DNA from: an uncultured Prevotella sp.
GTDB taxonomy: Bacteria > Bacteroidota > Bacteroidia > Bacteroidales > Bacteroidaceae
Length of the DNA stretch: 26,576 nt
Assembly (NCBI GenBank): GCA_900548195.1
Contig: URJQ01000024.1
Location: forward strand, 1-26,576
Reading direction: 5' to 3'
Translations under genes and position numbers: made by a program
Notes under the pieces: model-generated
Databases searched by the model: none
The model's input: only the letters and a program-made list of their open reading frames with translations
What the model was told of the DNA's origin: nothing
Part shown: positions 1-8,090 of the stretch, piece after piece
How positions within the stretch are numbered: the first letter of the stretch is position 1
Layout of the letters: each line of letters starts with the position of its first letter

Positions 1-28
1 TTTGAATTGGTAAGAAAGGAGATTATTT

Positions 29-322
29 ATGTCACAAAAGAAGATATTCAGATGCCAGGAATGTGGGTACGAGACCGAAATATATGAGGGACGTGGTTTC
101 ATGGGGCAGCACATTGAAGCCATGTCTTGTCCCGATTGCAGGAACATAGTACCTCTAGTGGTGGGTGGAGTGATAGGTGATGCTGCACCCAGTTTCAACT
201 CCCTTGTGGGAAGACTCTGCCTGAGATGTGGATCTGCCAGGATTCATAGGTGGGATATGCACACCTGTCCCAAATGCGGGGGCAGGATGCAGCCCACTGG
301 TGAAGAAGAGTTCTGGACATAA
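29..322 (+). CDS. Small double zinc-ribbon protein
   Basis: This 97-residue protein has four CxxC pairs: C9/C12, C34/C37, C64/C67 and C80/C83. That spacing fits two four-cysteine zinc ribbons, the first split by a 21-residue loop and the second by a 12-residue loop. The middle (about 40-60) is hydrophobic and glycine-rich but too short and polar-flanked to call a membrane segment. No signal peptide is visible, so it is probably cytoplasmic. The start is supported by a good Shine-Dalgarno sequence, AAAGGAG at 15-21, seven bases before ATG; most other genes here lack one. Zinc ribbons of this size often bind nucleic acid or proteins, but nothing here shows a partner. The gene ends about 70 bases before the next promoter, so it is probably not co-transcribed with the PagL-like gene. 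Real gene likely; function unknown. Confidence 0.8.
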   Translation: MSQKKIFRCQECGYETEIYEGRGFMGQHIEAMSCPDCRNIVPLVVGGVIGDAAPSFNSLVGRLCLRCGSARIHRWDMHTCPKCGGRMQPTGEEEFWT

Positions 323-390
323 AATCATTGTTTTTGGGACAGAAAGCCGAAGAAAGTTCAAATCTATCCTTTAAAGTTTTCCTTCTAAAA

Positions 391-422
391 TTTGGCTGTT
401 TCCCATATTTTCTTTAATTTTG
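391..422 (+). promoter_or_regulatory. Bacteroidetes-type promoter for the PagL-like gene
   Basis: A -33-like TTTG at 391-394 is followed after 20 bases by a perfect -7 element TAATTTTG at 415-422, matching the TAnnTTTG consensus of the Bacteroidetes primary sigma factor. Transcription should start near 427, giving a leader of roughly 30 bases before the ATG at 456. The same TTTG-N20-TAATTTTG arrangement precedes the giant gene at 10804-10835. Confidence 0.6.
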
Positions 423-455
423 CCATCATATTCGTACAAAGAAAAATAAGACAAT

Positions 456-1595
456 ATGTTTTTACGCTTATGGGTTATATCAATGCTGGCTGTCATGACT
501 TTACCTGCCGTTTCGCAGGAAGACAGCTGCAAGACCGTTCATCGCATCGCCGCTGATGCGGTGCCAGCTACTATTTTTCATACCAACCAGTTCCTGCGTG
601 GAGGAAATGATGAGGCCCGGACGATGAATCACGACATGACTTTTACGCTGAAGTATGCCTTTATGAATAAGGAGGAGGTGAGACCTGGCTCCATCTATCA
701 GGGGGCGTATCAGGGTGTAGGTCTGGCTAGACATGAGTTTAACCAGTGGCTGGCAAACCCGATATCCGTGTATCTGTTTCAGGGGGCACCGATTGTGAAC
801 CTATCCCGCAGGGTGTCGCTCAACTATGAGTGGAACCTGGGTATGGCGTTCGGATGGAATGCCTATGACGAGCTGAACAATCCAGAAAACAAGGTGATTG
901 GCTCAAAGGCTACGGCATATATTGATGTTGATTTGTATATGAAGTGGATGCTCTCGAAATATCTCGACCTGAATGCCGGTATTTCGCTGACTCATTTCTC
1001 TAATGGCAACACCACTTATCCCAACTTGGGACTCAACACAGGCGGAATCCGATTGGGAATGGCTTATTACATCAATCGCCAGCAGCCATCTGCCACGCCA
1101 GCAGTGAAAGAAAAAGCGCCTTCATGCCGTGGACTCTACACTGATGTAATACTCTATGGTGCTTGGAAGCAAGGCGTTGGTCATCAGGGAGATGAATATT
1201 ATCTGTTGCCTGGACGATATGGCGTGATGGGATTTAATCTTAATCCGATGTATCGACTGAATCCTTGGCTCAGCATGGGTGCTTCGATGGATGGCGTCTA
1301 TGATAAATCTGCCAGCAGGGAGAATGATGATAGCGATGAAGTCAATCATACGTTTGGTCGCCAGGTCGCTTTGGGACTGTCGGCACGTAGCGAGTTCGCT
1401 ATGCCTTATTTCAGCATCAATTTCGGTGTCGGTACCTATGTGTTAGGCAATCGAAATAATTTCAGAGGCGTGTATGAGGTGCTGGCTCTGAAAGTCCATA
1501 TCAGCCAAAGGGCTATGCTTCATATCGGCTATAGCCTGGTGGACTTTAAAACACCAAACAATCTGATGTTGGGATTGGGTTGGCGATTCTTTTAG
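456..1595 (+). CDS. PagL-like outer-membrane lipid A deacylase (acyloxyacyl hydrolase family)
   Basis: The 379-residue protein has an N-terminal signal peptide (about 1-20, cleavage near AVSQ) and alternating hydrophobic/polar stretches ending in an aromatic (GLGWRFF), typical of an outer-membrane beta-barrel. The PagL signature is present: H180-F-S182-N183-G184 followed by a glycine-rich strand (about 191-205), matching the His and Ser of the PagL catalytic site. I could not place the third triad residue by eye; the expected region holds N194. PagL enzymes remove the 3-O acyl chain of lipid A and are usually about 150-190 residues. Here a second barrel-like half (about 225-379) ends in a motif resembling the first (H356-I-G-Y-S, then PNNLMLGLGWRF) but without HxSN. 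Deacylase activity is inferred from family knowledge; the role of the second half is unknown. Confidence 0.72.
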   Translation: MFLRLWVISMLAVMTLPAVSQEDSCKTVHRIAADAVPATIFHTNQFLRGGNDEARTMNHDMTFTLKYAFMNKEEVRPGSIYQGAYQGVGLARHEFNQWLANPISVYLFQGAPIVNLSRRVSLNYEWNLGMAFGWNAYDELNNPENKVIGSKATAYIDVDLYMKWMLSKYLDLNAGISLTHFSNGNTTYPNLGLNTGGIRLGMAYYINRQQPSATPAVKEKAPSCRGLYTDVILYGAWKQGVGHQGDEYYLLPGRYGVMGFNLNPMYRLNPWLSMGASMDGVYDKSASRENDDSDEVNHTFGRQVALGLSARSEFAMPYFSINFGVGTYVLGNRNNFRGVYEVLALKVHISQRAMLHIGYSLVDFKTPNNLMLGLGWRFF

Positions 1596-1650
1596 GTAGG
1601 TGATAGTAGAAAAAAAATAATCATTTATTTCAAAATAAAAATATTTCATT

Positions 1651-4600
1651 ATGAATCAGAAAAAAGAATACATTGTCGGAGAAAGTTATACTTTTAGGGT
1701 AAAAAGCGTATTTGGCAGTTATTGCGAATTGCAAGACGACAACACTGTGACTTACCTTCAAAATACTAAAAACCTTAGACTTGAAAAAGGGCAAATGCTT
1801 GAATGTAAAGTAATTTCAAATACAAGTGATCATCCCAAAATCGAACTATTGAATTATGGCAACATTGACCGTAAAGACAATATGGTCAATGACGAAATAT
1901 TGACCAAGATAATGACAGAGATGGGCATCACGTGGTCCACTCGCGACTTTGTCAAATTAGTATTGACTGACGACAATGACCTTTCCTTCGACCGTCATTG
2001 CCATCAGTGGATTCATACTCTAATCGAAATGCAGCAAGACCTCAATTCGATTAAGGCAGACTGCAAGAATATACTGGAAATGTCAAAACTCCTCGACAGT
2101 TCAAGTCCGTCTGAGCGAGATGTGTATCAGGAGAGGTTTACCATCATCATTGAGCTTATAGGTTACTATATTGTGGCAAAAGACCTTCTACAAGCCACGT
2201 CGCAAGAGTTTGAAGGCGATGCACAGAAATTCATAGATGACCTCTTGAGGAAACTGACCACGTCTGGATATATCTATCATCCGCGCAAGGCATTCAATAT
2301 CCTTTCCAGCCTCTTCGTCCTCGAACCGGCATTGATGCCCGGCAATATCGAGCGTATGTTTTCCATCATCAAGGAACGCGACATCCTGCAATGGAAGAAA
2401 GAGCCTTTCCGATCAGCTCTGCTTCAGGTGCTCGAACAATATGTCACTGGTAATGAGAAGCAAATAGACAATACGAAGGATAATGCCCTGATAATCTATA
2501 ACACCATCCAGGCATTGTCCATTCAGCACCTTTTACACGATGATAAAGCAGGAGATACGGACATCGTGGATTATCGTATCAATGCTTCGCGCCTCTGTAA
2601 TCTTGTGTCGTATGCCAATATGGCAAATCCTATCGAGATTGTCAATTTGGCTCTTTATAATCTTCTTAGTTCGAAAATCGAACTGCCACCTTATAGTCTA
2701 AAGTTCGTAGGTAGTGATACATTTCCATTCTATGTGTCAAACCAAGCCTCAAAACTAAAAGAAAAGATAGACACCGTCAGCACGTTTACCCACAATAATG
2801 TGCGACTCACTGTGTCCGACAAAGGCATAGTGCTCAGTTCGATGGCAAGCAATCTCAAAGCTGCCATTCCAAAGAATCTCTCATTATGGAATAATCTTCA
2901 GGTGATGCTTGGCTCCAAGCCATTATCTGATTCCTCTGTTATAAAGAAAGGAATAGCGCCTTACAAAGCATTGTGGACAAGCATTGAGCATGATCTCTTC
3001 GAGTCGGGCAAGTCGAAAATACAAAGCATAGAGACCAAGAGCGTACATAAGGTGCATGATGTGGTGAGGATTTCCATCGTCAGGCAGGATGCCAATAATC
3101 CTTACAAATTCTATTGCAACATCGAGGACACCACAGGAGGCGAAGGCTTCATATATTTGAATGATATAGTGCTCTATAATCTCACGTCTCCATCGGTGAG
3201 ACATTTCATCTCCGACAATGGAAACCGACTGATATTTGAAGCCGTAATCATCGATGTGGAGGACGGAGAATATCATTTCTCTATGAATGAATATATCACA
3301 GAGGAAGCTCGAAACTTCTATTACGATGAAGAAGAAATAATATGCTTTGTATCTTCCAATCAGGATAGAAATTACGGTTATCTCCCAGGAGTGACTAAGG
3401 AGGGCATAAGCGTGGAAATAAAGGGACTGGAAGACATCTCCGGACTGAAGAAAGGCGACCTCGTGACTGCAAGTCTGATAGGACCTTCAAAGAAGAATTT
3501 CCATATTGAGGCGAAGGCAAAGTATCAGGTCAATCAGAATTTCAATATGAATGAGTCTTTCCATTTCCTGATGAATGCAATGGCAATAGATGAAGTAGAT
3601 TCTGCCACTGTCGAAACGGAAGAGGACGTGGAGACTGACCGCATTCTCGATATATCATATATTCGCCAACTGATTTACATCATCGACCGCATCGCTACGC
3701 TGGACAATAATGATAATGACTATATTAAGGCATACAATTATCTCGGTTTTGCCCGTATGCTCTCACTGCTGATAGGATGGGAGGAGCAGGCAACTTACTA
3801 CAAAGGCAGAATGGATATCATACTCATGCTCCACGACTTTGCCATCAACGATAAAGTGAATGAGGAAAGCCTTGCCCAACTGGAGAGCATGAATGCTGAC
3901 TTATTCAGCAGTAATGTGGTGCTGCAGAGCAGATTCCGCCAACTGCAGATTGTCAGTTACATAGGCAAAGTGGACCACAACGCTGACCTATGGGAGGCTT
4001 CTAAGGATAGCGATGAAGCAATCAAGGAATTGGCTTCCCTCGTGCTCTCTTATAATCTGATGACTTCCACCAATATGACCAGTCAGGCTACTGACGTACA
4101 CAATCGTATCAAGCAGACTCTGCGTCTCAAAGGCTATGAGTCGGGACTGAAACTCTATGGCACAGGTATTGAGGATAAGACGACGGAGTACAAGACCAGC
4201 ATCGTATATCTTGCTGACAAGACAGTAGATATCCCGAATATGCAGGAGCAGATGAAGGTAATCCTGTCTGTCATCGACTCTTTCCTCAATACGGATGGCG
4301 GCACTCTCTATATCGGAGTGAATGATTCCGGCATGGGTGTAGGACTGCAATCAGACCTTGCCTACTTTGAGTTTAATGGCGATAAAGACAAGTATGCCCG
4401 CACCATCACTGATGCCGTGGTAGGTGCCTTTGGCAAAGTGGTCGCTACACATGTGGATGTGCGCTTTGATCCTGATAATGAGAAGCCTGTCTGCATAGTG
4501 AAGGTGACACCTTATAAGGATGGAATCCACTATAATGGTGCATGGTATGTGCGCATAGGAAGCACCAAGAGAATGCTCGACAAGACAGAGTTTACGCAAT

Positions 4601-5334
4601 ATAAAAACTCTGAACGCATCATCCCTACCACAGCGCCGACAGAGGGAAGCCAGCCTGAAACACCGGAGGAAAAACCTTTGCAGAAGGAGAAGTATAAGGA
4701 GCCTGTCGTTGTGGAGCCACAGTTAGAGTCCATTCCTACAAGCCAGATACGATTCAATGTATGTGAGGAATATGATGAGGATTTCAGGCCTACAATAGCT
4801 TATCTGCAGTTTCTCGACAATGGCAAATTTCGCAAGACGACGGATTACAACTGGGATCCCTCTCTTCTGATGCTCGCTGTATATGATGAGGATGCTGATG
4901 GTTATCTCGTAATGGTCTATGACAATGGATATGTGGCAAAGGTGCCTATGGGCGAGATATTGAAGTTTGATGATCGAACCACATACTCTCGTTATAATGA
5001 GGCAAAGCTTATCTTCGCCTCTATCGCCCATGCGAAGGATGCGATGATGACAATCACCGAAGAGGACAAGGGAGCAAAGGGACGCACCATGCTTCGCATT
5101 GACACACTGGAAGGTATTGAGGAGACGAAACTTGCCGATTATGGTGACCGTTTCTATAATGAAGGCTTGGCTCGCCGCATCATTCAGGTGGACATCATTC
5201 CAGAAGAACATACCTCCATCTTCGACTTTGTCAAAGATAAGGACAAGCGCACTCTCGGTTTTCCTGTCAGAACATTGAGCAACGACTTGAAGGATGGATT
5301 TGCCAAGCTCAATATCAGTTTGATGCAGAGTTAG
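1651..5334 (+). CDS. Large multidomain protein with Schlafen/AlbA_2 domain
   Basis: This 1227-residue protein shows no signal peptide or membrane segments and is probably cytoplasmic. Residues 1-70 look like a small beta-barrel (OB/S1-like), and similar beta-rich stretches occur around 475-640. Residues about 846-975 form a Schlafen AlbA_2 domain: E846-Y-K848 matches the conserved ExK, and NTDGGTLYIGV starting at N880 with the following D-S-G-x-G-V-G is the core signature. A Pro/Glu-rich linker (about 990-1025) leads to a C-terminal region; residues about 1072-1105 resemble one blade of a GyrA-type C-terminal domain (LVMVYDNGYVAKVP). AlbA_2 proteins act in nucleic-acid binding, RNA cleavage or transcription control. 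The start ATG follows an A/T-rich leader with no Shine-Dalgarno. The gene begins 55 bases after the PagL-like gene, so read-through is possible. The domain call is firm; the function is not known. Confidence 0.75.
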   Translation: MNQKKEYIVGESYTFRVKSVFGSYCELQDDNTVTYLQNTKNLRLEKGQMLECKVISNTSDHPKIELLNYGNIDRKDNMVNDEILTKIMTEMGITWSTRDFVKLVLTDDNDLSFDRHCHQWIHTLIEMQQDLNSIKADCKNILEMSKLLDSSSPSERDVYQERFTIIIELIGYYIVAKDLLQATSQEFEGDAQKFIDDLLRKLTTSGYIYHPRKAFNILSSLFVLEPALMPGNIERMFSIIKERDILQWKKEPFRSALLQVLEQYVTGNEKQIDNTKDNALIIYNTIQALSIQHLLHDDKAGDTDIVDYRINASRLCNLVSYANMANPIEIVNLALYNLLSSKIELPPYSLKFVGSDTFPFYVSNQASKLKEKIDTVSTFTHNNVRLTVSDKGIVLSSMASNLKAAIPKNLSLWNNLQVMLGSKPLSDSSVIKKGIAPYKALWTSIEHDLFESGKSKIQSIETKSVHKVHDVVRISIVRQDANNPYKFYCNIEDTTGGEGFIYLNDIVLYNLTSPSVRHFISDNGNRLIFEAVIIDVEDGEYHFSMNEYITEEARNFYYDEEEIICFVSSNQDRNYGYLPGVTKEGISVEIKGLEDISGLKKGDLVTASLIGPSKKNFHIEAKAKYQVNQNFNMNESFHFLMNAMAIDEVDSATVETEEDVETDRILDISYIRQLIYIIDRIATLDNNDNDYIKAYNYLGFARMLSLLIGWEEQATYYKGRMDIILMLHDFAINDKVNEESLAQLESMNADLFSSNVVLQSRFRQLQIVSYIGKVDHNADLWEASKDSDEAIKELASLVLSYNLMTSTNMTSQATDVHNRIKQTLRLKGYESGLKLYGTGIEDKTTEYKTSIVYLADKTVDIPNMQEQMKVILSVIDSFLNTDGGTLYIGVNDSGMGVGLQSDLAYFEFNGDKDKYARTITDAVVGAFGKVVATHVDVRFDPDNEKPVCIVKVTPYKDGIHYNGAWYVRIGSTKRMLDKTEFTQYKNSERIIPTTAPTEGSQPETPEEKPLQKEKYKEPVVVEPQLESIPTSQIRFNVCEEYDEDFRPTIAYLQFLDNGKFRKTTDYNWDPSLLMLAVYDEDADGYLVMVYDNGYVAKVPMGEILKFDDRTTYSRYNEAKLIFASIAHAKDAMMTITEEDKGAKGRTMLRIDTLEGIEETKLADYGDRFYNEGLARRIIQVDIIPEEHTSIFDFVKDKDKRTLGFPVRTLSNDLKDGFAKLNISLMQS

Positions 5335-5344
5335 ATGTCTTGAT

Positions 5345-5393
5345 GGTAGTTGGTAGTTGGTTATTGGTTATTGGTAGTTGGTTATTGGTAGTT
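5345..5393 (+). repeat. Heptanucleotide tandem repeat GGTWRTT
   Basis: Seven head-to-tail heptamers of two kinds, GGTAGTT and GGTTATT, run without interruption, with a degenerate eighth after them. The order is A A B B A B A (A = GGTAGTT, B = GGTTATT). It starts 11 bases after the stop codon of the Schlafen-type gene. The short open frame that runs through it (5340-5543) is translated repeat and is not called as a gene. Confidence 0.85.
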
Positions 5394-5436
5394 GGTTGGT
5401 TTGTACTATACTACAAAAAACACGTAGGACAAGGTA

Positions 5437-5530
5437 CTGTCTTCCAGACAGCCACCCATCTATGCTTTTATCATACCCGAGACTTCGTCACGGGTTACTC
5501 TCGCTTTGCTCGGTATTGTCTTTCAGACAA
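5437..5530. repeat. Cluster of three small hairpins with TTC/TCC loops
   Basis: Three short inverted repeats share a three-base loop: CTGTCT-TCC-AGACAG (5437-5451), CCCGAGAC-TTC-GTCACGGG (5476-5494, one mismatch) and TTGTCT-TTC-AGACAA (5516-5530). The outer two are close copies of one another. No coding signal is seen. They may be terminator-like structures or remnants of an intergenic repeat family. Confidence 0.5.
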
Positions 5531-5542
5531 ATCTTCACCATG

Positions 5543-5604
5543 AAGCCTATCTTCTAATAGCCTCATGCGAAAGTGGAGCCATTTTCTAATGACAAGATGG
5601 GCTT
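5543..5604. terminator. Candidate bidirectional terminator between convergent genes
   Basis: AAGCCTATCTT (5543-5553) pairs with AAGATGGGCTT (5594-5604) over 11 positions, one of them a G-U wobble. It lies directly beyond the permease stop codon and downstream of the convergent Schlafen-type gene. The enclosed segment is 40 bases and no strong U-tract follows, so the terminator call is tentative. Confidence 0.3.
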
Positions 5605-5605
5605 A

Positions 5606-7429
5606 TCAGAATGAAAAGAGCAATGGCAGGATGATAGTCATGACAAGACCAATGATGACCTGCAATGGCAGTCCCACCTTGATGTAATCCATGAAAGTGT
5701 AGCGTCCTGCCTTCATCACCAATGCATTAGGCGGTGTGGAGAAAGGCGATGCGAAGCACATGCTGGCGCCTAAAGTGACAGCAAACATGAAAGAATAAGG
5801 GCTTACTCCTGTCTGCTGAGCAGCAGATAGGGCGATAGGAGCCATAAGGACTGCTGTGGCGGTGTTGCTGATAAACATTGTCATCAGTGAGGTGGTGAAG
5901 TAAATGCCACAGAGCAACGCGTAAGGACCTATTGCTCCGAGGCTACTTACCAGCGTCTCGGAGACTATCTGTGAGACGCCAGTCTTCTCCAAAGCCGTGG
6001 ACATAGGCATCATTGCCGCGATGAGAACGATGCTCTCCCAGTTGATGGTCTTGTATGCGGCATCGACACTGCGGAAGCATCCTGCGAAGACAGTTAGCAG
6101 ACCTGCTATGATGACAGCCGTCACTGGCGCGATAGGAATGAAGTCAAACACCATCAGCGCTATCATCACTATCATGATGGCAGCCGCCACTGGCGCCTTA
6201 TAATCGAGCGATACCTTCTCCATGAGCATATCTGGACGACCTAATACCACCCAATTCTCATTCTCATGATTCATCTGCATTATCTTGTCCCACTCGCCCT
6301 GCACGAGCAATATGTCGCCATTCTGCAGACGGTGGTCACAGAGTTCCTCCTTGATGTACTTCTCATTTCTGCGTATGCTGAGGATATTGACGGAATAATC
6401 TTCACGAAGGCGTGAACTTCTGATGCGTGTTCCTATGAGATGAGACGTAGGAAGCACCACTATCTCTGATATTCCGATATCATAGAAATCAAGGCCTTCT
6501 GCCTTCATCCTTTCGAGATGATAGTCAGTGGCAAACTGCTCCATCGCCTCTTTGTCTCCATAGAAATAGAGAATATCATCCTGACTGATGACTGTATCAG
6601 CCCACACCATATTCTGACGAATATCCTTTCCGAGGGCTTTCCTGGTCTCATTGCGTATTTCGAGGATGGTCAGTCCGTATCTATTCTGCAAATCCAGGTC
6701 CTGAACCTTCTTGCCAGCCAGTCCGTCTATCTGATTGCCTACGCTGTACTTATACAGATTTTCATGCAGATGATATTGCTCCGCCAGGTCATCCACGCTC
6801 TTTCCCTGGTCAGCATTCTGCTGTTTGTCATTCTTCTTGATAAGCATGAGACTCATCGGCAACAGCACTGCCAAGCCTACTGCAATGACTGTCAGACCGA
6901 CTGGAAGGAATGTGAAGAATCCTAATGGAGCGAAGCCGTGCTCTTCGAGGGTCTCACTGATGACAAGGTTAGGCGGTGTACCAATCAGGGTCAGCATTCC
7001 CCCGAGGCTTCCAGCGAATGCCACCGGCATCAGGAGACGGGAAGAACGTATTCCAGAACCCACTGCCATACTCATAATAATCGGCATCATGATGGCTACA
7101 GTTCCCGTATTGCTGACGAAAGCGCCCATAAATGATGTCGCCAACATGACAAGGATGAATGCTCTCACCTCATTTCCTTTTGCCATTCGGGATATGCTAT
7201 TGCCTACCGATTGTGCCAATCCTGTCTGCAGGATAGCACCTCCGACGACGAAGAGTCCTACCATCATTACTACAATAGGAGACGAGAAACCGCTCAAAGC
7301 CTCACTCGTGGTGAGCACTCCTGTGGCGGTGAGTATCATGAGGGCTGACAATGCCACTACATCGCCTCTTACTCTTCCCCAAATAAACATGGCTATGGTC
7401 ACTATCAATACGGTTATGGTTATGGTCAT
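5606..7429 (-). CDS. SLC13/DASS-type permease with two RCK_C (TrkA-C) domains
   Basis: The 607-residue inner-membrane protein has two membrane halves flanking a soluble core. Half one (about 1-197) holds SNTGT at 106-110 and GTPPN at 150-154; half two (about 412-607) holds SNTAT at 521-525 and STPPN at 564-568. These are the paired Ser-Asn-Thr and Pro-Pro-Asn motifs that bind sodium and substrate in the divalent anion:sodium symporter/ArsB-NhaD-like superfamily. Two RCK_C-like domains lie between, at about 225-305 and 317-390; these commonly bind nucleotide or small ligands and gate transport. Likely substrates in the family are dicarboxylates, sulfate or related anions; the sequence does not decide. 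Length is typical for the two-RCK subfamily. The gene lies 74 bases downstream of the 129-residue gene, in the same direction, but a strong hairpin separates them. Confidence 0.9.
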   Translation of the reverse strand: MTITITVLIVTIAMFIWGRVRGDVVALSALMILTATGVLTTSEALSGFSSPIVVMMVGLFVVGGAILQTGLAQSVGNSISRMAKGNEVRAFILVMLATSFMGAFVSNTGTVAIMMPIIMSMAVGSGIRSSRLLMPVAFAGSLGGMLTLIGTPPNLVISETLEEHGFAPLGFFTFLPVGLTVIAVGLAVLLPMSLMLIKKNDKQQNADQGKSVDDLAEQYHLHENLYKYSVGNQIDGLAGKKVQDLDLQNRYGLTILEIRNETRKALGKDIRQNMVWADTVISQDDILYFYGDKEAMEQFATDYHLERMKAEGLDFYDIGISEIVVLPTSHLIGTRIRSSRLREDYSVNILSIRRNEKYIKEELCDHRLQNGDILLVQGEWDKIMQMNHENENWVVLGRPDMLMEKVSLDYKAPVAAAIMIVMIALMVFDFIPIAPVTAVIIAGLLTVFAGCFRSVDAAYKTINWESIVLIAAMMPMSTALEKTGVSQIVSETLVSSLGAIGPYALLCGIYFTTSLMTMFISNTATAVLMAPIALSAAQQTGVSPYSFMFAVTLGASMCFASPFSTPPNALVMKAGRYTFMDYIKVGLPLQVIIGLVMTIILPLLFSF

Positions 7430-7470
7430 TTTATTATTATGGTTATGGAGGTATGGGGGTATGGGGTATG

Positions 7471-7498
7471 GGGATTGCCCGGTGATGCGGGCAATCCC
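7471..7498 (-). terminator. Perfect 11-bp hairpin after the 129-residue gene
   Basis: GGGATTGCCCG (7471-7481) and CGGGCAATCCC (7488-7498) form a perfect 11-bp stem with a six-base loop, starting five bases past the stop codon of the upstream minus-strand gene. On the transcript it is followed by C-rich CCCCATAC-type repeats rather than a U-tract. It may attenuate or stabilise the RNA end rather than act as a classical intrinsic terminator. Confidence 0.55.
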
Positions 7499-7503
7499 GT
7501 GAC

Positions 7504-7893
7504 TTAAAACAAAGCTGCTATTGCGGCTGCGTTATCGCCTTCATATACCTTCAGTTCTGAGACTGGCTTGAAACTGAAGTCGGAGAAGCGCTGAAGCTGA
7601 AGGGCAACAAACTTGTGATCCTCGCTGAGACACATCTCCAGCATATACTGTCCGATGGATGACTCGGTGAAACGCTCTGTCTTGGCAGAGTCGATTTCAG
7701 AAACAGGACGGGTGAGAATCTTTGTTATTCTCTCTCCGTCAGCAGGACTGTATTCCTTAATATATGACTGTACCTTGCTGGATGTAGGGTTATAGACTAC
7801 CTTTGATCCGAAACCAAGAAATCCTTTCTTTACTGTGATACGATTGTCGGCAGAGAGTGGCTCTGCTATGTGCAATGAATTGAAATTTGCCAT
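7504..7893 (-). CDS. Hypothetical protein, 129 residues
   Basis: I do not recognise this family. The protein is soluble, with no signal peptide and no membrane segments. A Gly-rich turn GFLGFG lies near residues 25-30, a mixed alpha/beta middle follows, and the C-terminus is Ala-rich (DNAAAIAALF). The start is fixed by an in-frame stop at 7912-7914 on the reading strand. An AAGGAGG sequence complementary to 7917-7921 and its flank lies 23 bases before the ATG, too far for ordinary use. The gene could be transcribed with the permease, but the hairpin at 7471-7498 argues for at least partial separation. No clear TAnnTTTG promoter was seen in the 184 bases upstream. Confidence 0.7.
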   Translation of the reverse strand: MANFNSLHIAEPLSADNRITVKKGFLGFGSKVVYNPTSSKVQSYIKEYSPADGERITKILTRPVSEIDSAKTERFTESSIGQYMLEMCLSEDHKFVALQLQRFSDFSFKPVSELKVYEGDNAAAIAALF

Positions 7894-8057
7894 TGTTGTA
7901 TTATTGTTTTTTTATTCCTCCTTATTGTAAGACAAGAGGTTATCATTAGATTGTGAATTGGATAATCTTCCCTTGCGGCATTGATGAATGTCACCTTAAC
8001 GGGATAGGATAAGAGGGCAGACAGGAAGTCATTCTGACATTATTACCGTCTGCTCAT

Positions 8058-8090
8058 AAAAAAAAACAAATAATACGCTAACACAATAGC
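8058..8090 (-). terminator. Weak terminator of the small exported-protein gene
   Basis: On the minus strand a short stem (GCTA/TAGC, complement of 8077-8090) overlapping the stop codon is followed by a run of nine T (complement of 8058-8066). The U-tract is strong but the stem has only four pairs. Confidence 0.3.

Noticed and set aside
1625..1640. Half-site similar to the umuD palindrome (ATTTCAAAA) upstream of the Schlafen-type gene
   Set aside because: Nine A/T-rich bases without the inverted partner are expected by chance.
5340..5543. 67-residue open frame on the + strand
   Set aside because: Its N-terminus is translation of the heptamer repeat and the rest runs through hairpins; no coding character.
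6825..7502. 225-residue + strand frame opposite the permease
   Set aside because: It is antisense to clearly conserved transporter motifs and its composition mirrors the permease codons.
7917..7921. Shine-Dalgarno AAGGAGG for the 129-residue gene
   Set aside because: It is 23 bases from the ATG, and an in-frame stop at 7912-7914 rules out a longer protein starting nearer to it.
8028..8038. GTCATTCTGAC palindrome resembling a stress-gene upstream element
   Set aside because: Only four-base arms, and no GG-N10-GC sigma-54 pattern was found next to it.
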